The notes under the pieces were generated by a model. The model ran no database searches and was not told the origin of the DNA. It saw nothing but the letters and a program-made list of their open reading frames with translations. This document shows positions 34,525 to 45,300 of a stretch of 64,000 nt of DNA, piece by piece. The translations under genes were made by a program, and so were the position numbers. Source of the stretch: an uncultured Synechococcus sp. (GTDB taxonomy: Bacteria > Cyanobacteriota > Cyanobacteriia > Phormidesmidales > Phormidesmidaceae); the NCBI GenBank assembly GCA_937911865.1, contig CALDSK010000278.1, forward strand, positions 1 through 64,000. Direction: 5' to 3'. Each line of letters starts with the position of its first letter. The stretch's first letter is position 1.

Positions 34525-37080
34525 ATGACACAATCCCGCTGGCCTGGCGTAAGCAAAGGATATTATTCGGATACGGCGACGTCATCTTCTCAGACGCCCT
34601 CTAACTATCGCGATCTACTGGCTGAAGCGACCGTGCAAATCCGCAAGCTGCGAAACCGACTAGACGATATAGAACATAAACAAACTGAGCCGATTGCGAT
34701 TGTCGGCATGAGCTGTCGCTTTCCGGGGGGTGCCAACACACCAGAAGCGTACTGGGAATTGCTGCAAGCCGGTGTTGACGCGGTTGAAGAGATTCCTGCT
34801 GAGCGGTGGCACCTAGAGCGCTATTACGATGAAATCAGCGACGCGCCGGGGAAAATGTACACTCGCTACGGCAGCTTCGTGGACGATGTTGATCAGTTCG
34901 ATCCACAGTTTTTTGGTATTTCACCTAAAGAGGCCTGCAGCCTTGATCCACAGCAGCGGCTGCTGTTGGAAACCAGCTATACGGCTCTAGAAAATGCAGG
35001 GCTCCCTCCTTTCGATTTGCAGGGTAGCGCAACTGGCGTGTTTGTTGGACTCAGCTTTGACGACTACGCACAGCGAAATGTCCGTTCGGGCGATCTCTCT
35101 CAGATTGACGCTTTTAGCAGCCTGGGCAACACGCGTAGCATCGCTGCTGGCCGCATTGCCTACACGTTTGGCTTTCAGGGGCCAACCATGCAGCTCGACA
35201 CGACCTGTTCTTCTTCTTTGCTGGCTATTCACTTGGCCTGTCAAAGCCTGCGCAGCGGTGAGTCGAACTTGGCATTGGCGGGCGGCGTTAACCTCATCCT
35301 TTCACCAGAAGTGACCATAGGCTTTTGCAAGCTGAAGGCGCTTTCAAAAGATGGTCGCTGCAAGACATTCGATGCCAGTGCAGATGGCTATGGTCGCGGA
35401 GAAGGCTGTGGTGTTGTGGTGCTAAAGCGGCTATCGGATGCGATTGATAGCCAGGACAACATTTTGGCGCTAGTGAAAGGCTCGGCGGTAAACCACGATG
35501 GTGTTAGCAACGGCCTGACTGCACCGAATGGGTCGGCTCAAACTGCTGTGATTCGTCAGGCAATGGCCAATGCTGATATCACACCTGAGCAGATTCAGTA
35601 CGTTGAAGCGCACGGGACTGGAACCTCGTTGGGCGACCCGATAGAGCTACTGGCGCTGAACCGCGCTTTGGGCGGGGACCGCCCGTCACCGCTAATAGTA
35701 GGGTCGGTGAAAACAAACTTTGGTCATTTAGAGGCTGCTGCGGGTATCGCCGGGCTGATGAAAGTAATTTTGTCTTTACAGCACCAGCAGATTCCATCCC
35801 ACCTACACCTAACAACGCCTAATCCGCATGTGCCCTGGGACCGCTTGCCGATAGAGATTCCTCAAACGCTGACTGCCTGGCCAGAGACGCCTGAGCTAGA
35901 GGAATGCCTGGGAAGAGAGCCTAGAAGAGCTGGTATTAGCGGGTTTGGCATGAGTGGAACCAATGGCCATCTGGTGATTGAGGAGGCGATCGCAGTAACT
36001 GATGACGGCATTTCTGCTGATCGTATTTTGGCAGGCGATCGCCCCTGGCATTTGCTAACGCTATCGGCTCAAAACGAAGCCGCGTTAAGAGAACTAGCCG
36101 AGCGCTATCAGCGTTGGCTACCCCAGACAACAGCGCCCCTTTCTGATATTTGCTTTAGTGCGAATACGGGGCGATCGCACTTCGCCTGCAAACAGGTCTT
36201 TGTTGCAAACAACAAAACAGCTTTGATTCAACAGATTGAAGAATTTTTGGCGCAGAGTCCTTTGCGATCTGGCACGTCAGTCCGACCTAAAATTGCGTTT
36301 TTGTTTACAGGACAAGGCGCTCAGTACTGGGGAATGGCGCGTCAGCTGTATGAAACAGCGCCTGCCTTTAAATCTGCAATTGACCGCTGCGCACTTGTAC
36401 TTTTAACAGAAGAGATTGATCTGCTAAAGGTGCTGTATGCAGAGGACTTAGAGAATGCAGAGGCTCCAGCGATTGATCAAACTGCGAACACTCAGCCAGT
36501 TTTGTTCTCTGTTGCCTATGCGCTGACAGAGCTTTGGGCGTCTTGGGGCGTTTTGCCTGATAGCGTAATGGGGCATAGCATCGGTGAGTATGCGGCTGCG
36601 GTGGCTGCGGGTGTTATGGACGTTGAAGACGGGCTGCGACTGCTGGCAGCAAGGGGCCGACTGATGCAGGCACTGCCGAGCGGTGGCGCTATGGTGGCGG
36701 TCATGGCTAACAAAGAACAGCTTGCGCCGCTGCTGTCTGCGAGGGTAGAAATTGCAGCGGTTAATGGACCAGAGAACACGGTTATTTCTGGAGAAATTAG
36801 CGCTGTTCAATCAGTAGCCGCGCAGCTAGAAACACGAGGAATAAAAACTAAGCCGCTGAAGGTTTCTCACGCTTTTCATTCCGCGCTGATGGAACCGATG
36901 CTAGCCGAGTTTGAACAGATCGCTTGCGGGGTGTCCTATCGCTCAGCTGATATAGACTTTGTTTCTAGCGTGAGCGGTCAGGTGGTTGCTGATGCAGAAG
37001 TAGCGCGGTCTGACGACAGGTCTGATGATTGGCCCAAGTACTGGGTAAAACAAATCTGTCAGCCGGTACTGTTGTCATAG
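34525..37080 (+). CDS. Type I PKS module 1, first part: KS and most of AT
   Basis: 851 aa up to an in-frame TAG. KS (~54-475) has the catalytic Cys in DTTCSSSLLA (C228), HGTGT and KTNFGHLEAAAG. AT (~590-851) has the catalytic GHSIGEY (S685) and HAFH, a pattern usual for malonyl-CoA. The last residues before the stop, QPVLLS, align with QPVRFW of module 2, and the reading frame simply continues after the stop into the next entry. This is therefore one module broken by a single codon, not two natural proteins. An N-terminal coiled stretch (ATVQIRKLRNRLDDIEHK) is the usual docking helix. If no readthrough occurs, the AT lacks its final ~60 residues. Confidence 0.88.
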   Translation: MTQSRWPGVSKGYYSDTATSSSQTPSNYRDLLAEATVQIRKLRNRLDDIEHKQTEPIAIVGMSCRFPGGANTPEAYWELLQAGVDAVEEIPAERWHLERYYDEISDAPGKMYTRYGSFVDDVDQFDPQFFGISPKEACSLDPQQRLLLETSYTALENAGLPPFDLQGSATGVFVGLSFDDYAQRNVRSGDLSQIDAFSSLGNTRSIAAGRIAYTFGFQGPTMQLDTTCSSSLLAIHLACQSLRSGESNLALAGGVNLILSPEVTIGFCKLKALSKDGRCKTFDASADGYGRGEGCGVVVLKRLSDAIDSQDNILALVKGSAVNHDGVSNGLTAPNGSAQTAVIRQAMANADITPEQIQYVEAHGTGTSLGDPIELLALNRALGGDRPSPLIVGSVKTNFGHLEAAAGIAGLMKVILSLQHQQIPSHLHLTTPNPHVPWDRLPIEIPQTLTAWPETPELEECLGREPRRAGISGFGMSGTNGHLVIEEAIAVTDDGISADRILAGDRPWHLLTLSAQNEAALRELAERYQRWLPQTTAPLSDICFSANTGRSHFACKQVFVANNKTALIQQIEEFLAQSPLRSGTSVRPKIAFLFTGQGAQYWGMARQLYETAPAFKSAIDRCALVLLTEEIDLLKVLYAEDLENAEAPAIDQTANTQPVLFSVAYALTELWASWGVLPDSVMGHSIGEYAAAVAAGVMDVEDGLRLLAARGRLMQALPSGGAMVAVMANKEQLAPLLSARVEIAAVNGPENTVISGEISAVQSVAAQLETRGIKTKPLKVSHAFHSALMEPMLAEFEQIACGVSYRSADIDFVSSVSGQVVADAEVARSDDRSDDWPKYWVKQICQPVLLS
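37078..37080 (+). other. In-frame amber codon splitting PKS module 1
   Basis: TAG stands where module 2 has Ser in the aligned AT segment (QPVLLS-stop-AMETLAAE against QPVRFWSATERLAAE, no gap). A one-base change from TCG would create it. No good ribosome-binding site precedes the ATG at 37084. It could be a real nonsense mutation, an assembly error or a site of readthrough. Confidence 0.9.
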
Positions 37081-37083
37081 GCT

Positions 37084-40000
37084 ATGGAGACGCTCGCTGC
37101 TGAAGGTCTCAACATATTTGTTGAGATAGGACCCAAGCCGACTTTGATAGCGATGGGCCAAAGCTGTGTGCCTTCTGCGCAAGCAGTATGGCTATCTAGT
37201 CTTTCTTCTCCTGGCAGGCGCAGCTCTGACTGGAAGACACTTCTTTCTAGCCTTGGAACGCTCTATGAACTCGGCGCAGAGATAGACTGGGCTGGCTTCG
37301 ATAGCGCCTATCCTCGGCAGAGCGTGCAGCTGCCAAACTATCCTTTTCAGCGCAAGCGCTATTGGTTAGAGGCGGAGGCTGTAGCGAGAAGTCGCGGAAC
37401 GGCTTTGGCAAACGAGCGGTATCCATTGTTGGGGCGATCTCGTGCGATCGCCAACCAAAATATTCAGTGCTTTGAATCGCAATTATCGCTAGACGAACCA
37501 CTTAACTGGAGAGACCATCAGGTATTTGGCAATCCGCTGCTACCAGCTGCCGCTTATATCGAAATCGGCTTGGCAGCAGCTAAAGAGAGCTTAGACAATA
37601 GCTATTATCTGGCATCAATATCACTACATCAGGGGCTATGGCTAGACGCATCAGATACGACTAAGCTACAAACGCTGATCACCCGTAAAGATCAATCAAC
37701 TTACGAATTTGAGATTTACAGCGCCAACGATAGCGCCAACGCGAATACGGCGAACGCTCAGGCGAACACTCAATGGATCCGTCACGCCACTGGCCTGATG
37801 AAAAAAACTGACATATCTGGAGTCTCTAGTATTGGTATATCTGATGCTGATCTAGCCGGGATTCAACAGCGTTTAGCAGATGGAGAGTCTAAATCCCAGC
37901 TTTATCAACAGTTTTCTGCACGAGGTATTGACTACGGTCCCGCCTTTCAAAGCATTCAAGTTTGGTCCAAGTCGACCACAGAGGCGCATGCTCTTTTGGA
38001 GCTATCTGCATTACGCTCTGATAGAGCCGCCTCTTTCCTTATGCACCCGGTTGCGATTGATGCAGGGCTACAGCTGTCAGGCGCGACGCTGTCAGAATCA
38101 CCTCTAGAGTCACCATTAGAATCGACAAAGATAAAATCGGCAAAGATAGAAACCAAGAGCTATCTCCCGGTCGAAATTGAACAGTTTAGAGTGCACCAGC
38201 CTATCAGTATGCGTACTGCTGAAGATAAGGTTTGGGTACGGGCTCAACGTCGTATACAGGCTGCTGAGCAGCGAGTAGTCGTAGACGTCAGCTGGATCTC
38301 TTCACAAGGTCATATGCTAGCTGAAATGAAAGGGCTAGTACTTCAAGAGGTCACGGCCAGCCAAGTCTCTCATCAAATCTTCAATCAATCACCTGACGCT
38401 AACCGGGTTCAGTGGCTACACAAGCTGAGCTGGCAAGCCCAGCCTCTGCCCCTAGCTCCGGCTGATTCTTTGGTGCCGCCCAAAGCGCTCTGTCAACAGC
38501 TGGCTCCGTCTTTCTTAAACCTTAGCCAACAGACAGATTTTGTATCGGCTCAGTCTCTTCAGCCCGCGCTAAACAAGCTTGCAATTGCCTATATTCAGCA
38601 GGCACTGATAAAGCTAGGCTGGACGGCTGAGCCAATTGAAGCTCCTATTGAGACTGCTACAGCGTCTTTAGCTGATGCGTTCGGTGTGGTGACAACGCAC
38701 AGAAAGCTGTTTGCTCGTTGCCTATTGCTGCTTCAAGAGGCGGACGCTTGGACAGCGTTAGATCCGCAGCCTATCTATCAGCAGCTAGCGCAACAGCTTG
38801 CTATTAGCGCTGAGCTGACGCTTTTGAGTCGCTGTGGTGAACACTTGGCCGACATCTTCCAAGGCCATTTAGATTCACTAACGTTACTCTTCCCAGACGG
38901 TGACCTGACCGATTTAACTGCGCTGTATCAGAATGCACCCGGACCGCAGCTAATGAACCGGCTGGTTTGTGAAGCGGTACTTACTACGGCAGCAAGATCT
39001 CCAAAGGACCGCACGCTGCGCATTCTTGAGATTGGTGCGGGCACTGGCGGCACAACAGCTCATCTGCTATCTGCTCTGTCTGAGCTATCTCACTCTGTTG
39101 ACTATCTTTTTACCGATATTTCTCCTCGATTTATTACCGCAGCAAAAGCGCGTTTTCAAAACTTTGATTTTGTAGACTATGCATTGCTGAATATTGAAAA
39201 TTCAGTAGAAGATCAGGGTTTTACATCTAGCTTTGATATCGTTATTACCGCCAACGTTCTACATGCGACCGCCGACTTGCATCACGCATTAAGCCACGTT
39301 AGCGCTCTACTCGCACCTGGCGGACAGTTGCTGTTAATAGAAGGTACGCAGCCGATTGGTTGGGTAGATCTTGTTTTTGGCCTAACGCCTGGCTGGTGGC
39401 GGTTTACAGATACTGCCCTGCGAGAGAAGCATCCTCTAATTTCTGTTGAAAAATGGCAGCGGCTATTGAAATCTGTGGGCTTTGAATCAGCTGAGACGAT
39501 CCAGCCAGCAGGCTCTCAGAAGGCTGCTTTCTCTCAGTCTGCAATCATCGCTCAACGAGAAAATACTGTTAAAAATTGGGGCCTCGCTGGGTCTGTTTCC
39601 AAAACGAGTGACATTGTTTTAGGTCTAAGCGAACGAGGCCAGCGGTTTGAAGCGCTTTCTCAACTGGAAGCTTGTCACTGTGACGGGGTGATTTATGTTT
39701 TAGCTGCAGGCCAAAAGACAGGCCAAAAGAAAGAAAGCGAACAAAACTCTGTTAAAAATGCTTTCATCAGCGACACAGAAGCTGTCTATCGTCAGGCGTT
39801 AGAGACCATAAAACTGCTAGCTCAATCTGCGGGGAGTTCTCCTCGTCTTTATTTTGTCAGTGTGGGTGCTACTGCGGAAGCGCAGCTGAGCTTTTCTGGT
39901 TTATGGGGTTTGTTGCAGACCGCACAGCTAGAGCATCCTGAGCTACGCTGCACGTACGTTCAAGCAGAGACGCCAGCGCAGATTGTGACAGAGTTGATGG

Positions 40001-42372
40001 CTGATTCTCCAGAAACTCAGGTAATTTACCGCGGTGGAAAGCGGAAAGCGGCCCGGATAGAAGATTATGAGATAGCTGATTCTCAGAAAGATCTCCAGAG
40101 AGATGCTCAGAGCCCAGCAAGTGCATCGCAGCAGTCGAGTCAGCTGATAATTAGTCAGAAAGGATCGCTCTTTGGGCTGAAGTGGCAGCCTGCTCCAAGA
40201 ATTACGTTAGGCGCTTACGAGATAGAGATTCGCGTTTGGGCAACCGGGCTTAATTTTCGAGATGTGTTAATTGCGATGGATCAGTATCCAAAGGCTGCGC
40301 CTTTGGGCTGTGAATGTGTGGGTGAGATTGTTGCAGTAGGCGAGGCTGTGACTTCGCTGAAGATAGGTCAACTGGTAATGGCGATCGCACCTAACAGCTT
40401 TGCAACGTATGTCACAATCCCCCATCAGTTAGCAGTTGCCATCCCACCAAATACCACAGCAATAGAAGCTGCAACGCTACCTGTTGCCTTTACGACTGCA
40501 TACTATAGCCTCTGTCAGCTGGCTCAGCTAACAGCAGGCGATCGCGTCCTGATTCACTCAGCTGCGGGCGGTGTTGGTCAGGCCGCTGTCCAAATTGCCC
40601 GACAGATAGGCGCTGAGATATTTGCCACCGCTAGCCCTAGCAAGTGGAGCGTGCTAGAAGAGTTGGGCATTACTCACACTATGAACTCTCGCAGCCTGTC
40701 GTTTGCTGATGAGATTATGACAATCACTGAGGGAAAAGGTGTTGATGTTGTGCTTAATGCGCTGCCAGGTGAGTTTCGAGCGAAGAGTCTTGAAGCGTTA
40801 GGTTCAGAAGGCCGGTTTGTAGAAATAGGTAAGGGCGAAGGGCTAACGGCGGCAGAAATGAAGCGCGCTCGTTCTGATATTCAACACTTTACCGTTGATA
40901 TCTCAGCGCTGTGTAAAGAAAATCCACAGCTCGTACAGACCATGCTTCGCTACTTGAGAAAACAGGTCAGTACGGGCAGTTGGCATCCTCTTCTGTTTCG
41001 GTCCTTTGAACGCTCTGATACTGTTCAAGCTTTTCGCACTTTGCAGCAGGCAAAGCATATCGGCAAGGTCGTTTTAATGCAGGATATGGATGCGCTAAGT
41101 AATAGTGAGCTAAATGCGATCGCCTTTCAAGAAAACGCGACCTACTTGCTAACCGGTGGACTGGGTGGGTTGGGCCTAGAAGTAGCACAGTGGATGGCCG
41201 ATAAAGGCGCTAAAAGAGTTGTTTTGCTCGGCCGCAAAGCGCCAACGGTCATCGCTCAGGAGAAAATTGAGCGCCTGCGACAAAGTGGTGTTGCGGTTGG
41301 AATAGTGTCAGCAGATGTGACCGACAGAGATGAGATGGCCTCTGTGCTGGTTGACATCAAGCAGTCTAGCCAGCATCCGCTAAAAGGGATTATTCATGCA
41401 GCGGGCGTTTTATCCGATGGCTTGATAGAACAAACTACCTGGGGAGCGTTTCAAAGCGTTCTGGCTCCTAAAATAGCTGGGGCTTGGAACTTACACACGC
41501 TGACCCAAACGTGCGATTTAGACTTCTTTATTTTGTTCTCTTCAGCCGCCGCGCTGTTTGGCTCACCTGGCCAGGCAAACCATGCGACCGCTAACGCTTT
41601 CTTAGATGGGTTAGCTCACTATCGGCATCAGAGGGGACTGCCTGCGCTTAGCGTTAACTGGGGAGCTTGGTCGGATACGGGCTCAGCGTTGAAGTATCAG
41701 CAGCAGGGCACGCTCGATCACTTCTCGGGGGTAGAAACGCTTTCTGTAGAAGATGGGATTGCTCAGCTAGAGAAAGTTTGGCATAGCGCTACGCCACAGG
41801 TCGGTGTCGTGCCGATTAACTGGTCAGCGTTTCTAACTCAGCCTGCGGTCAGTAGTCAACCTATATTTGAGCGTCAGATTGCGGTGCGATCGCCACTTTC
41901 CACAGCCACTCGTACCCAGCATAAGCCCTCCATCTTAAGTGACTTATCTGCTGCTCCATACGAACAAAAGAGAGCTTTGCTACAGAGTTACATTTGTGGA
42001 CAAATTTGTCAGATTCTAGGCTTTTCAGCCGATGAACTCGACATGCAGAAGGGATTCTTTGATCTGGGAATGGATTCGCTCACAGCGCTAGAGCTTAAAA
42101 ATATTTTGCAGATTGATCTGAACGTCTCTCTACCCACCACGCTAGCGTTCGACTACCCAACAGTAGAGGCTTTAATTGGTTATCTGGCTGCGCAGCTAAT
42201 TGAGGAGAATACCCTTGCTTCTGAATCAGATCTGCTGCTTGCATTAGAGACGCCTGCGGCAACAGCTCTCGAACCGTCTGAAATATTCACGTTTGAGGAC
42301 GATTTGATCGCTGAGATGGATCGCAAGCTGGCGGACATTGACAATCTGTTAGGGGAGGATGCCGCCTTATGA
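37084..42372 (+). CDS. Type I PKS module 1, remainder: AT end-DH-cMT-ER-KR-ACP
   Basis: 1762 aa from ATG 37084, but the upstream frame continues without a gap. AT C-terminus ~1-60. DH ~117-330 with HxxxGxxxxP at H145 and HPVAIDAGLQ. C-methyltransferase ~600-800 with SAM motif LEIGAGTGG (from residue 648). ER ~1020-1330 with the nucleotide loop SAAGGVGQ near 1160. KR ~1350-1530 with TGGLGGLG. ACP serine S1665 in GMDSLTALE. The set is complete, so the module should add one fully reduced, C-methylated unit. In the KR, the usual catalytic Tyr position reads His (GQANHATANAF). A 12-bp tandem repeat lies in the DH. The stop overlaps the next start (ATGA). GGGGAGGA gives the next gene a strong ribosome-binding site. 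Confidence 0.85.
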   Translation: METLAAEGLNIFVEIGPKPTLIAMGQSCVPSAQAVWLSSLSSPGRRSSDWKTLLSSLGTLYELGAEIDWAGFDSAYPRQSVQLPNYPFQRKRYWLEAEAVARSRGTALANERYPLLGRSRAIANQNIQCFESQLSLDEPLNWRDHQVFGNPLLPAAAYIEIGLAAAKESLDNSYYLASISLHQGLWLDASDTTKLQTLITRKDQSTYEFEIYSANDSANANTANAQANTQWIRHATGLMKKTDISGVSSIGISDADLAGIQQRLADGESKSQLYQQFSARGIDYGPAFQSIQVWSKSTTEAHALLELSALRSDRAASFLMHPVAIDAGLQLSGATLSESPLESPLESTKIKSAKIETKSYLPVEIEQFRVHQPISMRTAEDKVWVRAQRRIQAAEQRVVVDVSWISSQGHMLAEMKGLVLQEVTASQVSHQIFNQSPDANRVQWLHKLSWQAQPLPLAPADSLVPPKALCQQLAPSFLNLSQQTDFVSAQSLQPALNKLAIAYIQQALIKLGWTAEPIEAPIETATASLADAFGVVTTHRKLFARCLLLLQEADAWTALDPQPIYQQLAQQLAISAELTLLSRCGEHLADIFQGHLDSLTLLFPDGDLTDLTALYQNAPGPQLMNRLVCEAVLTTAARSPKDRTLRILEIGAGTGGTTAHLLSALSELSHSVDYLFTDISPRFITAAKARFQNFDFVDYALLNIENSVEDQGFTSSFDIVITANVLHATADLHHALSHVSALLAPGGQLLLIEGTQPIGWVDLVFGLTPGWWRFTDTALREKHPLISVEKWQRLLKSVGFESAETIQPAGSQKAAFSQSAIIAQRENTVKNWGLAGSVSKTSDIVLGLSERGQRFEALSQLEACHCDGVIYVLAAGQKTGQKKESEQNSVKNAFISDTEAVYRQALETIKLLAQSAGSSPRLYFVSVGATAEAQLSFSGLWGLLQTAQLEHPELRCTYVQAETPAQIVTELMADSPETQVIYRGGKRKAARIEDYEIADSQKDLQRDAQSPASASQQSSQLIISQKGSLFGLKWQPAPRITLGAYEIEIRVWATGLNFRDVLIAMDQYPKAAPLGCECVGEIVAVGEAVTSLKIGQLVMAIAPNSFATYVTIPHQLAVAIPPNTTAIEAATLPVAFTTAYYSLCQLAQLTAGDRVLIHSAAGGVGQAAVQIARQIGAEIFATASPSKWSVLEELGITHTMNSRSLSFADEIMTITEGKGVDVVLNALPGEFRAKSLEALGSEGRFVEIGKGEGLTAAEMKRARSDIQHFTVDISALCKENPQLVQTMLRYLRKQVSTGSWHPLLFRSFERSDTVQAFRTLQQAKHIGKVVLMQDMDALSNSELNAIAFQENATYLLTGGLGGLGLEVAQWMADKGAKRVVLLGRKAPTVIAQEKIERLRQSGVAVGIVSADVTDRDEMASVLVDIKQSSQHPLKGIIHAAGVLSDGLIEQTTWGAFQSVLAPKIAGAWNLHTLTQTCDLDFFILFSSAAALFGSPGQANHATANAFLDGLAHYRHQRGLPALSVNWGAWSDTGSALKYQQQGTLDHFSGVETLSVEDGIAQLEKVWHSATPQVGVVPINWSAFLTQPAVSSQPIFERQIAVRSPLSTATRTQHKPSILSDLSAAPYEQKRALLQSYICGQICQILGFSADELDMQKGFFDLGMDSLTALELKNILQIDLNVSLPTTLAFDYPTVEALIGYLAAQLIEENTLASESDLLLALETPAATALEPSEIFTFEDDLIAEMDRKLADIDNLLGEDAAL
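38092..38127 (+). repeat. 12-bp in-frame tandem repeat, 3 copies
   Basis: TCAGAATCACCT, CTAGAGTCACCA and TTAGAATCGACA encode SESP, LESP and LEST within the DH domain. Confidence 0.75.
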
Positions 42373-45300
42373 GTTTGACTCCTCAGACTAATAAAGACCA
42401 AACTAATAAAAAACAGATCAACAAAAATCAGGTTGCTAAAGAACAAGAGAACAACCAGCGCATGGCTCGCGCTTTGCAGGCGATTGAAAAGTTGCAGGCT
42501 AAACTCGCGTCCGTAGAAGCCGCTAAAACAGAGCCTATTGCAATTGTTGGCATGGGCTGCCGCTTTCCCGGTGGCGCAAATAGCCCGGCAGCATTCTGGC
42601 ATCTGCTGAGTCAGGGAAAAGATGCGATCTCGAAAGTTCCTGACGATCGATGGGATGCTGATGCCTACTACAGCCCTGACGTGAACGATGCCGGTAAGAT
42701 CGTGACGCGCAACGGTGGCTTTGTTGAACATCTAAAAGACTTTGACGCTGATTTCTTTGGCATTTCTCCTCGCGAAGCCGTTAGCCTCGATCCACAGCAG
42801 CGCCTTTTACTAGAGGTGAGCTGGGAGGCGATGGAGTATGGCGGCATGGTCCCCAGCGAATGGATGAGTCGCCCGGTTGGTATTTTTGCGGGTGTTAGTA
42901 GCAATGACTATTCTCAATATCTGTCGGATCGGTCAGAGACAGATATTGATGCGTATTTAGCGACGGGTAATTCACACAGTGTTGTGGCAGGCCGACTCTC
43001 CTATAGCCTTGGGTTTACAGGGCCTAGTATTGCGGTTGATACAGCCTGTTCTTCTTCTCTGGTTGCGGTGCATTTAGCCTGCCAAAGCCTGCGAAGCAGA
43101 GAGTGTGAAGTCGCCCTGGCAGGTGGTGTCAATCGTATTCTGGCACCGGAATTTAGCATCAATTTCTCTAAAGCTCATATGCTCTCTCCAGACGGGCGTT
43201 GTAAAACGTTTGATGCAGCGGCAGATGGTTTTTCTAGGGGCGAAGGGTGCGGTGTGGTGGTGCTAAAGCGGCTGTCAGATGCGGTCGCTAATGGTGATAA
43301 CATCCTTGCTCTGGTACGCGGATCGGCGGTAAACCAAGACGGTAGAAGCGGTGGGCTAACGGTGCCCAACGGCCCATCGCAGCAGGCAGTGATTCGACAG
43401 GCGCTAGCCAACGCTAAGGTTCAACCAGCGCAGGTTAGCTATATTGAAGCGCATGGTACTGGGACAGCGTTGGGCGACCCAATTGAGGTCGGTGCACTCG
43501 GCGCGGTCTTTGGCGAGAGCCACTCGGCGCGCAATCCGTTAAAGATTGGGTCTGTGAAGACTAATATTGGTCACTTAGAAGCCGCAGCTGGAATTGCGGG
43601 ACTGATTAAGGTTGTACTGTCGATGCAGCATCAGCAGCTGCCGGCGCATCTGCACTTTCAGCAGCCGAGTTTGCATATTGATTGGGACGCACTACCGATT
43701 CGTGTGACCGACCGTTTGACCAGCTGGCAATTTGATGAGTCTACGCCAAGCGTTGCGGGTGTTAGTTCTTTTGGCTTTGGCGGCACGAATGCTCATGTTG
43801 TCGTTGAGGCAGCGCTTCAGGTGCCAGCGGACGAAAAAGCTGTTGTACCTGTCAAGGGCGATCGCCTACTTGTACTATCGGCCAAAACGCCTGGAGCTTT
43901 AAAGGAATTAGCAAAGTGCTATGTTGAGCGGCTAGAACAATTGTCACTAAATGATCAGGGCGACACTTGGAGCAATATATGCTGGATGGCTGGTACGATG
44001 CGATCGCAGTTCTCTCATCGCCTCGCCATAGCAGCCAGCTCTGCAGAAGAGGCATTGACTGAGTTAACAGCCTATGCTGAAGATGCTCAAGATAAGCTCA
44101 ACGTTACTGTCGGAAAATCTCTTCAGCACCGCCCGACAGTTGCCTTTTTGTTCACTGGGCAGGGGGCACAGTCGATCAATATGGGCAGAGAACTGTATGA
44201 CAGCGAGCCTGTATTCAGAGAGATTGTTGACCACTGCGGACAGATTTTAACGGCAGAGGGCGTTGATCTATTAAAGATTTTGTATCCGAAGAGCGTAGGC
44301 GAGAAAGGAACGTCTATGCTACGAGAGCGAGAGGCCAATCTAGGACAGACCGGACTAGAACAGTCTGAGCTGGGACAGACCGCTTATATCCAGACCGGAC
44401 TCTTTGTGCTGGCCTATGCGTTGACTGAGCTTTGGAAATCTTGGGGGATTGAGCCCGACTGTGTGCTAGGTCATAGCATCGGAGAGTATGCAGCGGCCTG
44501 CGCGGCTGGCGTTATGGACTGGGAGGCTGGTTTGCGACTCATTGCGGCCAGAGGAAAGCTGATGCAGGCGTTGCCTGCTGGCGGCGGCATGGTTGCTGTG
44601 ATGGCGGCAGCTGAGCAGGTGAGGCCTTACTTGAAAGCAGGTGTGGCGATCGCAGCTGAAAATGGGCCTGCTAACACCGTTATTTCTGGCCCGGTAACGC
44701 TGTTAAAGCCTATACTGAGCGCACTGGAGCAACAGGGAATTAAGACAACAAAGCTCAGAGTTGCTCATGGCTTTCATTCGCCCTTAATGGAACCGATTTT
44801 AGAACCATTTTATCAGGCAGCTAACCAAGTCACCTATCGATTGCCAAAAGTCAAAATGCTCTCTACCGTGACTGGAGAGCCTGTTGCAGCTGATACTGAC
44901 TGGCCTGACTATTGGACCGAGCACATTCAGCAGCCCGTCAGGTTCTGGAGTGCAACAGAACGTTTGGCAGCTGAAAATTGCGACATTCTATTAGAAATTG
45001 GCCCAAAACCAGTCCTGCTAGCCATGGGCCAAGACTGCTGGCTGGATAGAGAGAAACCGGATCAAAAGGCATCGCTTCGAAAGCCGCAGTGCTTAGCTAG
45101 CCTGCGGCCCAATCGCTATGAGGCTAACAACGATAGACGCACGATGCTCTCTAGCTTAGGCGAGATATACGTTTGCGGCGCTAAGCTCGCTTGGCCTCGC
45201 AGAGGTGAACATCGAGTCGATTTGCCCACCTATCCTTTCCAAAGAGAGCGCTATTGGATTGAGGTTGATCGCTCCCGCCGCGATCGAGCAATGGCGAGAA

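Noticed and set aside
37084..37140. A true translation start for a separate PKS protein at 37084
   Set aside because: There is no ribosome-binding site and the sequence is the inside of an AT domain, continuous with the upstream frame; the stop codon is the simpler explanation.
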